Origin: Tetracladium setigerum
Taxonomy: Eukaryota > Ascomycota > Leotiomycetes > Helotiales
Assembly (NCBI GenBank): GCA_031472005.1
Contig: PZJY01000005.1
Coordinates: 2,356,001 to 2,420,000 of the forward strand
Direction of reading: 5' to 3'
Length of the DNA: 64,000 nt
Shown here: positions 45,155 to 55,603 of the stretch, one piece after another
How the letters are laid out: each line of letters begins with the position of its first letter
Position numbering within the stretch: position 1 is the stretch's first letter
Made by a program: the position numbers and the translations under genes
The notes under the pieces: generated by a model
Databases searched by the model: none
The model's input: the letters and a program-made list of their open reading frames with translations, nothing else
What the model was told of the DNA's origin: nothing

Positions 45155-45874
45155 GTTGGGTAATGGGTATGATAGATTGGGGCGAAAATGCAATGGAAAA
45201 TTAGCATGGCGTTTTTAGGCTTTGACGAACGAATTGATTCATTACTCAAACTTTTTTGTTGCATCATTTTCAAGGTTGGAGCGGCGAATTGTGATTGTGA
45301 TTTCTGAACGACCAAGGTCTGTTAGAATTTAGGAAGCTTGATTTGCAGGCCTCGAAATTGACAACAAATGGGAAATAGTACCCTCAACTTGCAGGGGTGT
45401 ATCAATTGCTGTCGGTTAAGCTTTTGAATAATAGCTAGATTCAAATTCAACTCTTATCCGAGGATTGAGAAGGAGATGGCATGTCTAGGTAGCTATCGAA
45501 TTATGTCATTCTCATATTCGCTCTCTGCAAAAGATCTCGTCTTACCTTCTCATACGATAGATAGGATACCAATTTGTAGGCGTTGCTCAGACCAGTTTCA
45601 AGACCGCAATTTGGCTTGTAATTCAGTGTTGACAGATTTGTTAAATCTACTTTGGGTAAAACCTATTTGATACCGAGCAAGTATTCACTAAATCTTGCTC
45701 CCCAACCATCTCAGCAAGTGATATCACCGTAGCCAGAGCTCCAAGTGGAAATGCCTCCCAAAATTATTACAAGCAATGACCTGACCGTAATTCTCAAGTA
45801 ACAACATTGCATCCACATCACCGTTCAGCCTTGGGAGTTCAATTCCGCACTACGACACTTCTATCTGCCTGTCT
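45155..45874. other. Convergent intergenic region
   Basis: 720 bp between the BUB3 stop and the stop of the next minus-strand gene; no gene is supported. Confidence 0.55.
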
Positions 45875-48407
45875 TCAAAAGTGTGGCATCAGGAGTGGCA
45901 TAGAGACAAGTCTTTTCCTTCTCACGCTACCAAGCGTGCCGTAGAAGGGACTAGTCTGACGTGTGGTCTCTGTGAGAGACTTCTGGCTTCCACTCGGAAG
46001 TCGAGAGACAGTTCGTATCGGACCGATCCCCGGTGTCAACAAAGGGATTCGCGAAAGGTCCAACCGTGGTATGTTGCTGGCTCTAGTGACCTCGGCTTCT
46101 CGAAGAGATTGTCGAAGATCTTGAGAAGCTCGTTCAAAATAGCTTGAGCTCGGTTCATAGGAGAGTTGAGAGGTATGAACTTCGCTTCCAGAACCTTCGC
46201 CACTATGTGTTTGTGTCTCGGAAATCTCTGGGCCAAGGAGAGAAAGTCCAAAACATCGATTCCCCATAGCGAGGAAATATGAGCCCGGCTGATAGGAGAG
46301 CCGAGAGGTACTGATTCCACGTTCAAAAGGTTTGTTATTGTCCACTTGTGTCTCGGGAACCTCTCGATCAGACTGAACGAGTTTCACATCGTCTAAGATG
46401 ATCGAGCCTTGACTATTGTTGTCCTCTTTGGGAACCGCTGGCAAGTGACTGGGGTGAGGTTTTTGGAATTCTGAACTATTGGTACTCGGAGTACAGACTT
46501 GAGCCGGGGCCGTCGTAATCTCGTCGCTATTTTCCAAGGCGACGATCGGGACACGAGGTTTCCACGGGGTCTCAACATCATCGTCCTCCCCTTTAGCCCT
46601 TTGATCATCCTCATCTCCTTGGTTTCCCGGATCTTCTTCGTCTCTCTGAGATTCATTTCCCGAATTGCTCGTGGTGTTTCCTTCAGAAGATGGGCCCACA
46701 TCACCAAAAGTCAGGTCTTCTTGGCTTCGATCGCTGTGTACTGCTTCAGAATAATCACTCCCTCTTCCTACCCTTCGACACATAGTAATCAAAGCCAGTT
46801 TTTGGTGGATAGCTAGCCTCTGATCCTTCCAGCGTTGTGTTTCCGACCTCGAGACAGGTACGAACACCTTTCGTTCTTTCCCTTTCGTGGGGTCCTGAAC
46901 TTGGCCTTGGGATTGAGAATTTCGCTCTACCTTTTGCCTCAGAGGCGAACTGGTTGTTGGCTCAGATATTAGACAAAACTTTGTCAGTGGTGAAGCAAAT
47001 CTAGTGCGAACAGATACCTCAGGACTTTCGGGCCTAGGGAAGACATTGGTTGAAGGCGCCGAAACTGAATCAGCCTTTGTTGATGGTGTATCAATTGTCA
47101 AGTGTCGATTAGATTCTTCTAGTACATGGCTTGTGTCGGAAGCTTGATGATCAGTATGATTAATTTTGCGATTCCAATTTTTCTGTTCGTTGCAAAATGC
47201 AGCTTCAGCGATCTCTCGGTCTGGGACGATGGTGAGTTCTCTTGTATAGTATTTAGGCCATCGCGATGATGGAAGCCGAAAGCGAGGCGGCTTGTAATTC
47301 ATAAGTCTTCCAGTCGGGACTCTTTCCTGTTTATTAAAGCCATCTGAGAGTCCATTGCGGGTCGTGATAGGTGGAGACGCTACCATCGCAGGCATCCGGA
47401 ACATATCTATGTCATTTTGGATGATATTCCTCAACAAGAAGTGTTTTCTGATAGTCCCATAGAGTTCTATCCGGTTTCCAACCCTTCGCTTTGGCTTCGT
47501 TGCTTCTCGAAAGCTGGCATGACTTGAAGTAGCCTGTGAAACAAGGTCATCTGCGATCTCTCTTGGATTGTCTACCCCAACTATATTAGCACGATCTTGG
47601 AGAGCCAATTCAAGAAGCTGCAAACCATCAAGAATTCCATGTGAACCACGTCTCTTCGACGTGGTAATGAGCTCGTCCACAGGGAGGCTTCGTTGGAATG
47701 TCTTCGCAATTCGTCGCTTCTTTTTGGGAGACGGCAGTTCATCTACCTGATGCTGTCTCTCATACCCCTCCGGGTCTGGCGAATCGTTGATAGAAGGATA
47801 TCTCGGACGCTTGCTACCCAGGGTGGGGATTTGGATTTCAAGCTCATCCAACTCAGCTCTATAGCACAATTAAAACTTGCCTTGGTACATGACGAGATTC
47901 TGCCAGAAATAGAACTCACTCATCATCACTAGACTCGGACTGTTCTTGCGGGCGAGGCTCTACATCTTTCACAGGAGATATCCCGTTCTGGGCGACCGAT
48001 TCCAGAATTTTCGTAGATATTGGCAAAGTCGGAGACGCGGTTACAGACTCATTGCTGCTCCCCTTCCTCGAGCCATCGGCCAGAGGAGTTAACTGCAACC
48101 TGTCCCTCGAGGAAGTAGTGAGTGTTTGTATCTGACCAACAGCAAATATGTTATTTCCAAGGCCACTTTCTTGTGTCTCTGGCGTGATAAGTTGGGCATG
48201 GAGTCGGGGTTTGAGTGTTGCTCTTTGCTTCGGGGGAGGTTTGCCAGATTCGAGTCTTTTTGCAACCCGTTTCCGTGGAGCGGGAGTATTGGCGCGGACC
48301 CATTCTAACTCGACTTTTGTCATTCGCGGAGGTCGATTGTTGAATGTCTCCCTACAATCTCTGGTCGCTCGGGACTCTTGACTGCCGTGATAGTCCATTG
48401 AAGGCAT
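45875..48407 (-). CDS. Large disordered nuclear-type protein of unknown function
   Basis: Exons 47920-48407 and 45875-47858 join across a GTGAGT...ATAG intron to 823 residues. The N-terminus is basic (RMTKVELEWVRANTPAPRKRVAKR); after the intron comes an acidic bit and a bipartite-like signal (SPKKKRRIAKTFQR). A more ordered block follows (GILDGLQLLELALQDRANIVG, IELYGTIRKHFLLRNIIQND, YKPPRFRLPSSRWPKYYTRE). The middle is Ser/Thr/Glu-rich with an acidic cluster (RDEEDPGNQGDEDDQR). Near the C-terminus about 45 residues are duplicated in tandem, around ETQ...TSRLSYQPGSYF and ETQ...TSQLSYEPSSSYF. No enzyme motif. Probable nuclear location is inferred from the basic signals; I recognise no family. 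Confidence 0.72.
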
Positions 48408-49139
48408 CGGGGTGGAGAAGATGGGAGGTTAAGCGTGAGAAAGAAAGGAACTTCGCTTTGGAGGTTAGGTAGTTTGCAAAAGTTTGGAAGGTACAGCACA
48501 AGGAAAGAAAAGCACAACTCACAACCCGCCACCGACGACCGCAAAACTCTTCAATACATCTAAACCTCGAAAGCACACGATATGTGAAATTCTAACCTTG
48601 CCTCTTTTTACCGACCTTGACGCTCAATCATAAATTGAAGCTACCCAGGGTCCCTTCTCGTCCGCCGTCGGGCAGTTATCGCCATTTTTACAAAGTCATT
48701 TTATTCGTCTTCAGCTGTAGTAGTAGAATCGATGCGGGGGGTGTGTGTGTGTAAGAGAAAAAGATCGAAAGAGGCTATCAGACATGAAAAGTGAGCCCTT
48801 TCTCGGCAAATGAATGCATCCTTCCTTCCACCCAACCCACCAACTAACCACCTCTTCCAACAAAACATGCCACACGAGCGGGCAGTGTTTATTTGACTAA
48901 CAATCGGGGTATCCTTGAGACTCGGACACTTTCCAATGCGACTGTTGGATGAACAATATGTAACCCATCAACTTAAAAACGCCAAAGACCGCAAATATAG
49001 TGAATTACAAAAGAGTTTTATATTATATCCTGGAATTCAAAGTCAGCTGATGCCATCCAAATACTTTGGTACATTTTGCTTCTTTATTGCCAAAGGCAGA
49101 CATGATAAAGAGGGGGGGACATTGCATACTTAATCATAA
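48408..49139. other. Intergenic region
   Basis: 732 bp: promoter of the 48407 gene and the 3' end of BQT4. A (GT)n microsatellite lies near 48739-48752. No gene is supported. Confidence 0.55.
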
Positions 49140-50738
49140 TCAGAAAGCGTTGAACGCATATTGAACCGCCGCACTAATAATGTATTAGTTATGAGCTGTT
49201 CCAACCACGAGAGAGAGAATGGCTTACCCGATGACCAAAGTTGCACTAATACCAAGTAGAGTCCTCGTCTTTACCCGTTCCTTTTTAAGCTGAGCGACCT
49301 CAACCTTAGGCCTCTTGGAGACTGCCACGGTGCTCTCATCTTCCTCCTCTCCCTCTACCTCCTCGATATTTCGCTTAGCCTTCTGGGAAGTAACGGCATT
49401 GGCCTCAGTTTGTCCCTTCACGGCTGCCTCGACCATTTCCTTGGCTTTAGCGATCATGGCTGCTGTATCCTCTGGCAATGGCATATCTGCGAAAGCAGCG
49501 GGCAGTTCGACTTCCACGTGGGTGTGAGTGGTTTCAATCTCGCCATCTACGACCACTTCCGTATCAACGTTAACACGAACCACTGGCTCTTCCTTTTCTT
49601 CCTTGACTTCCTTCACTTCCTTGACTTCCTTCACTTCCTTGACTTCCTTCACTTCCTTCTCTTCCTTCTCTTCCTCTACCTCCTCGAGCTTAGTCTCTTC
49701 AGGAGTTCCCTCCGAAGTTTCTTCGCTCTCAGCAGCAGTCTTGAGAGCTTGTTGAAGATTCTTGCTGGAAGTCTTGATAGATGGCTCCACAGATGTTGAT
49801 CTTGTCTTTCGAGTTCTCGTGGGAGCAGCTGACTTCTTTGGAGAAGCGATCTTGCTGGGGGATGCAGCTCTTTGTGGTCGACCTTGAGCTGTGTTAGCGG
49901 AATAATCTGAACCACACCTCTACGACCAAACATTCTGCACGGAAATTATGCGATATGATAACGGTAGTATGGTAGGACTATGGCGACTCACCAGTACGAC
50001 TTGGAGTTGGGACGGCAAGAGTTTCCTGGGGTAATAAGAAGACCGGGGGAGGAGAGATGTTTTTTGGTGTTGCTTCTTTGGCCGCATTGGTCTCAATCGG
50101 GGTGTTGTCAAGCAGAGCCTCGATCCAAGGAAGGATTTGGTATTCTGCGGCCAGCTCCAGAGCATGTTCCGGGGATATCCAGACGTTGCCAGCGGTCTCT
50201 TCGGAACTTGTGGTCTCAAGTGTCTTGATGTACTTGCGCTCTGCTTCCTCATCGGCAGCCTCCGCATATGGGAAAGTTGCCTTGAACCTAAAGTTCTGGA
50301 TCAGTATTATGTCCTTCACTCGGGCACTCCCAACTTCAAGCGCCCATCGAATCAAAAGCCCCAACTGCGGTACCCAACAGAGACAAATGTACGTACATTC
50401 CAGTCGCGCTGATATATCCATCTTCGCTTCGGCGCATCAAGAAGTATGAAGCCGGAGAAGGCTTGAAGATCCCAGACACGATTCCCTTGGGTAGAGGAGC
50501 TCTGAGGTGAGCATAGTCGAAGGTACCTAGGAGCTTCGGCTTGGTTGCATTTGAAGTTCCGACCTGTCCAGACCTTACAGTCAAATCGGTTTGGCCCAGG
50601 CGGCGTCGCGATACAAGAGTTTCATCTGTGGTCGTCAGCGCGATGGTATTGAGGTTGTGGTAAGCGCACCTTACACGGAGGAACCTCTTCGGTCATGAGC
50701 TTGTTGTGCTTCGTGGGAAGGGCACGAGAGGTCGACAT
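49140..50738 (-). CDS. bqt4: Bqt4-type inner nuclear membrane protein (KilA-N-like domain)
   Basis: Five exons (50675-50738, 50397-50625, 49992-50287, 49228-49882, 49140-49173) give 425 residues, phases correct. In fission yeast Bqt4 anchors telomeres to the nuclear envelope and is needed for the meiotic bouquet. The N-terminal DNA-binding-like fold (GTFDYAHLRAPLPKGIVSGI, SYFLMRRSEDGYISATGMFK, FPYAEAADEEAERKYIK, VWISPEHALELAAEYQI) is an APSES/KilA-N relative. A disordered middle contains a perfect Lys-Glu-Val repeat array. The very end, RTLLGISATLVIGAAVQYAF, is a single C-terminal membrane anchor split by the last intron, giving a tail-anchored topology. The last exon is only 34 nt. Confidence 0.88.
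49602..49673. repeat. 9-bp tandem repeat inside BQT4
   Basis: Six perfect units alternating CTTGACTTC and CTTCACTTC occupy 49602-49655, then two CTTCTCTTC variants. On the coding strand they give consecutive Lys-Glu-Val triplets. The strict G/C alternation shows an 18-bp higher-order unit, so the array grew by duplicating pairs. Confidence 0.9.
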
Positions 50739-51906
50739 CTTGATGCAATGAATAAAAATGGTACCCTGCGCAGGAACTGATTGAGAGAATGATGGGGGGA
50801 GTTGGTGATGAAGCTGCTTCGACTCGAGTTAATGAAAGTCGAAATTTGTAGCGATGCGATCTATCGCGTAAAGCCATGGTGTCAGTTTCGCGACTCGAAA
50901 TGCAAGGACGAAGAGAGCGCATCAAATGCGCCGCGTCAGGTATAGGAGGATTGTAACTTACCCAAGTTGCGCCGGACTTCTTGATTGATGGAAGGCAGTT
51001 GCGCCAGAGAGAGAGAGAGAGAGAGTTGGGAGAATCTGGAGGGAGGAGCTGCGTTGTTCGCGCAAAGTCGTTATCAACGATAGACAACGATTGGACGAGA
51101 GAATTTCAAGGAGAGTGAGGCCAAAGCCAAACCAAAGTCAGGAAGCCGGAGCAACGAGTCCGTCGCGTTGAAGAAGAAGAGGAATCTGGGGAATACTGTA
51201 CAGTAAGTATCTCGAGAGAAAACAGACTGGAGGGGAAGGAAGCACGAAGGGTCAGGTCAGGTACAGGAATCCACACTTTCAATGCGAACTCTTCCCAGGA
51301 TTCTTCTTCTTGTTCTTCTTCTTTTGCTGGCCTGGCGATGGGACGGATGGCGGATCCCTGAAGCGAAGAAATTCGTTTTGACCACGGGGCGGCACCTCTG
51401 ACTTGTTCCTCCGGATATTCTGTTCGTCCTCCCACTCCTCCCCAGCCCAGCCCAGCCGAACCCAGCCTTCCGATATTGGCATGTTGCCAGCACAACCCCT
51501 GAAGAAGCGGGCGGGTGCGGTGCGGGTGCACCTGACTGAATATCACGTGAGCTTTGGTCATCTGAGAATTGGGTATACCATTTCACACTCTGCATGTTGC
51601 CAAAGAGTTGATTTTCAAATGTTGCAATGCTTCACTTTCCCCGTCTGGCCTGGTCGAGAATGCTCATCATGACTGTCTCAGGAAGCCAGCATTTGACTCA
51701 AAAACAACACAGGCAAAGGCGGTGAGTGATTATGGAGTATGAAACCCCACCATCATCCTGCCCTGCCAGCTCGACCTTCAGATAGTTGCAGCCCCGTCTC
51801 AAACCTCCACTTCCCTCTCACTCTCGCTCTCTCTCTCTCTTTTCCAACAACAACACCAAAAAGAAAGCAACCCTTCTCACCATTTCCTCAAATTTGATTT
51901 GCAAAC
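50739..51906. other. Divergent intergenic region between BQT4 and RDI1
   Basis: 1.17 kb. A (GA)n tract at about 51007-51025, a TCACGTGA site at 51543-51550, and a strong pyrimidine tract (CTCTCTCT-type) at about 51810-51846 just upstream of the RDI1 ATG, as expected for a fungal core promoter. No gene is supported. Confidence 0.6.
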
Positions 51907-53124
51907 ATGTCTGCTCCACCCAACGACAATGATATGCTGCCCGAGCAGACCCAGGGCTTCAAGGTGGGAGAGAAGAAGACCATGGACGAGATCAATAACC
52001 TAGGTAAGCAGCCAAAGATTGCCTATAGATGTTTGGGTGCTGTTCGACAAAATACGTGGTGTTTGGCGCCACCGAGCTATACATACTATCCCTTGCATTC
52101 ATCCTTTGGCCATGATATCTTTCTTGGGTAAATTGAAAGACACGAGCAAGTTGCTATCGCCTGTCAAGTGGACCTTCAAATACCCCGCAGTCGAGAGAGC
52201 TTTCCAGCTTCGAAACATCTACATTCTTGCACCAGCTTTCAATTCAATATTTGTGTGGGAGCTGGTTCGAGTTACGAAATGTTTCTGGGCGCCAGTGGAA
52301 AGCAGAGGAATTATTTTGCTTGTTTTTGTGAAAAGATGTGGCAGAGCACAAAGTCGTCGACCGATTACTGCGCTGTTGCAACACGGAGCTCTCCTCTGCA
52401 GCTCTTTTTCCATGGATATACGAGCGTCAAAACCACCAAAATTTGCAATGAAATGCTATCTCCAAAACCCATAACTAACAGCCCCCACTAGATGCCGACG
52501 ATGAAGCAATGCAACGCTACAAGCAATCCCTTGGAATCGGCGGGGGCGGCAAAGACCTCTCAGACCCCAGCGACCCTCGTCACTGCATCATTCTCTCCCT
52601 CCAACTCGACTCCGCTGGCCGACCACCTGTCACCATTGATCTCTCCGAAAAAGGCTCCGAAGCCACCCTTAAAGACAAGCCATTCAAGATAAAGGAGGGG
52701 GCTAAATTTAACATGACTGCGAAGTTCAAGGTCCAACATGAGATTCTTTCAGGTCTGCATTACGTGCAAATTGTGAAGAGAAAGGGAATCAGAGTTAGCA
52801 AGGACCAGGAGATGATTGTATGTTTGTCTAGACTTAGTAGGGGAAGAAGAGATTGTGATTGATTGCTGATTTCGGAAACAGGGTTCTTTTGCTCCAAATA
52901 CCGACAAGCAGCCTGTTTGGACGAAGAAATGTGAGTTTTTTTTTGGCACTCCATTCTTACCTCCAGTGGAAAGACAGCTAATACGTCAAATAGTCGCCGA
53001 AGAAGATGCACCATCGGGAATGTTGGCTCGTGGACACTACACAGCGGTCAGCACATTCGTAGATGATGACAAGAAGACCCACCTGCAATTCGAGTGGTCT
53101 TTCGATATTGGCAAGGACTGGTAG
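51907..53124 (+). CDS. RDI1: Rho GDP-dissociation inhibitor
   Basis: Exons 51907-52003, 52492-52817, 52882-52930 and 52994-53124 give 200 residues, the usual RhoGDI length. It extracts prenylated Cdc42/Rho1 from membranes. The N-terminal regulatory arm contains KTMDEINNLDADDEAMQRYK, which is assembled across the 488-nt first intron, proving that join. The immunoglobulin-like domain follows (CIILSLQLDSAGRPPVTIDL, FKIKEGAKFNMTAKFKVQHE, SGLHYVQIVKRKGIRVSKDQ, MLARGHYTAVSTFVDDD) and ends LQFEWSFDIGKDW, the canonical RhoGDI C-terminus. The first intron is about seven times the local norm. Confidence 0.95.
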
Positions 53125-53544
53125 ATCAAGGGGTGGATGGATGGAAAATATCTATACTTGCTTCTTCGATTGCACTTTAAGCGATATACCGGACGAAAAT
53201 AGGGAAAAAGTACGGCGTATATAAAGATACCGTAATTACGGCTTTAAAGGAAGGGACATACTTAAGAATGGCAAAATCTTACGATCCGTCTTCTTCTCTG
53301 CCTATATAACACTTTGATTGTGATACAACCTACTTTCTGTAACACCTTTGAAGATGAGCTTTGACTTCTCTACCCTGTAAATATGGTGCAAAGTTTAAGG
53401 ATCCTTCTTATCCACTAATTTAGAGGCCAAGCTCTTTACCATGCAGTCGATACAAGAAACTTGAAAATCTTTCTCTGCCACTACCCAATCCTCGCTCGCT
53501 TGGGGCTAATGAAAACTGCTCAGAGTCTACTCCTCTCTACGGCT
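53125..53544. other. Convergent intergenic region
   Basis: 420 bp between RDI1 and PPG1 stops; 3' UTR sequence only. Confidence 0.6.
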
Positions 53545-54736
53545 TTACAAGAAGTAATCAGGCAAGGCATTGCCATCTGCAATCTTCTCCTGCCCCTGTG
53601 GCCCATCTTTATGCACATCATTCTCTGGCGCTGCAGCGAAAACATTGAAGAATCTCTCTCCTGTGTCGCTAACTTCGAGCACACTCGCCATATTGCCACA
53701 TCTATAGCAGTAATTCGGCGCACTCCAGACCGTGCTGAGTCGGTCATCATACAGCACCTGGTATCCTTCCTGGCAGAGCTGATGCGCCCGGAGAATGTGA
53801 GACATCTTGTTCACCTCCAGGAATTTCTTCACCACCTGCGCGCCAAATGTGTAACCTGCTCCGCGGGGAGACAGGGAAAATTCATCGCGTTCTGGATCGG
53901 GGTCTGACCAGACGAGGTCGGCCATAGGTCCTTCGTGGGGGATTTCGCGGAATCGATCGATGATTTTGATTTGATCGATGGAGTGAATGGATGGGGAGAG
54001 ACCTGATCAATTCAGCATTAGCAAATGCATGCCTGAGCGGGCGCCAAAAGGTCCCTAGCTAGGGCTGCTTACCTCCATGCACACAGAAAATCTGATCATT
54101 AATGACGACGCTCAAGGTGAGGAAGTCGAACATGTCTGTAAAATAATGCCATACATTGGCATTCCCATACTTTCTCGAACACTCGGTGTAGAATCCATAC
54201 GACTGCGTAACTCCTCTCGACTCGTGGTTTCCGCGGATCAAATGCACGCGGTGGGGGTATCGAAGCTTCAGACAAACAAGAAGGGAAATCGTTTCAACGC
54301 TGAACATGCCTCGATCAACATAGTCGCCTGGATGTGTGTTAGAGCAATCCAAAGAGTAGTAACCCGGCCAGGAGAAGGAGCAGGGGCGGTGCAGGGCAGG
54401 AGAGGGGCAGGGAGAGAGGCATGTACCTAAGAACAAGTAATTCGTATCTGGACACCATCCTCCAATCTTGAAGATCTCTATCAAATCAAAAAACTGGCCA
54501 TGAATATCCCCCACTACCGTAACGGGTGCCTGTACATGTACCACATTACTCTCTTGCATCAAGAGTTCCTTGGTCTTCGCGCATATTGCTTCGATGACGG
54601 ACTCCGCGAGGAGGTTCTTCTTATAGAGGCTCTCAATGCATGAGTCGAGATCGACAGAAGCTGGCAGCTATTAATATTTGGAGTAGGAGGGAGAAAGCTT
54701 TGGGTCGGGCGCCGGCTTACTAGGCAGGCCTGGCAT
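53545..54736 (-). CDS. PPG1: PP2A-family serine/threonine phosphatase, Ppg1 type
   Basis: Four exons (54721-54736, 54427-54660, 54073-54327, 53545-54002) give 320 residues, phases correct; exon 1 is 16 nt. All metal-binding signatures are intact: GDIHGQ, GDYVDRG (joined across intron 2), RGNHE, and FCVHGG (joined into GLSPS across intron 3). The C-terminus is DYFL, the PP2A-type carboxymethylation tail. Ppg1 rather than PP2A/PP4/PP6 is favoured by SVDLDSCIESLYKKN at the start, the phrase REIPHEGPMADLVWSD and AHQLCQEGYQVLYDD. In yeasts Ppg1 is the catalytic subunit of the Far/STRIPAK-like complex controlling mitophagy and mating arrest. Confidence 0.88.
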
Positions 54737-55603
54737 GGTGCCGATGTGTCTAACTATCTCCTCCTGTGCACACGGCGAAGCTCTGAATAATGCGATCGAG
54801 GGGTTGCGGTTTCTGTGGATTTTGATTGCTTATGCAACAACATTGTCGCTTGGCTGCAACTCAAGTCATATCATATCATATTATCTCGTCTTATCTTTGG
54901 AAGTGAAAGTTGAAGTGGAAAAGAAAAGGCAGTTCAGAGGGGAAAGGGAAGAGTCGCAGATGTCGAAGATGTTGGATTTGTGGCAATTAGATAGCAACCT
55001 CCTCGTCGCCAAAAATGGCCGTTGCCGCTTCGAAGCTGTTGGCACACGCACCCAGGAAAAGCGACACCACGTGACTTTTTTAGCGTTGCGCTAGGTGTCT
55101 GGGCCAATCCCAAGACCCAGGCTCGCCAGGTCGATCTCCCATCTTTTTCTCAGATAATTCCTCCCCAGCAGGCCGTCAGCATCAGCTCCACCGACATCTC
55201 TGCGGGCCTTGTACTAATTCGCCTTCACCTTCTACTTCTACTTCAACTTGTGCTTCTATTACTACTTCTTTGTTACTGTTTCTAATTGTCTCACCTTTTC
55301 CTTCAAGAAGCTTCTCTTCCAATCCCGAAAATCTGAAGTTATTTATCGCCCATCCACCTCGACACCACCGACCCCCGACGTGAGCAAATCACTCCCAAGC
55401 CTTTGAGCCTTTTGTTTTACAAAGTTTACTCTTTGGCAAAGACATCGCTTTTTCTTGCTTGCTTTTTGTCTTGCTAGATGATCTGTATTCCTTGCTGTAC
55501 AGATCGTTTGAGCTTGCTCTTGCACGCCCCGACCCTTGCTATATTGCTTCTCCAATGATTGAAGGGAAGGATTCCAGGTATCTTCTATCCTACAATCATC
55601 ATC
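54737..55603. other. Divergent intergenic region
   Basis: 867 bp between the PPG1 and CCHC-gene ATGs. Contains CCACGTGAC at 55067-55075 and a pyrimidine-rich leader at 55220-55320. No gene is supported. Confidence 0.5.

Noticed and set aside
46499..46816. Plus-strand frames within the 45875-48407 gene
   Set aside because: Antisense shadows with no motif.
52261..52275. GGTTCGAG sequence resembling a tRNA B box inside the RDI1 intron
   Set aside because: No cloverleaf stems or A box at the right distance.
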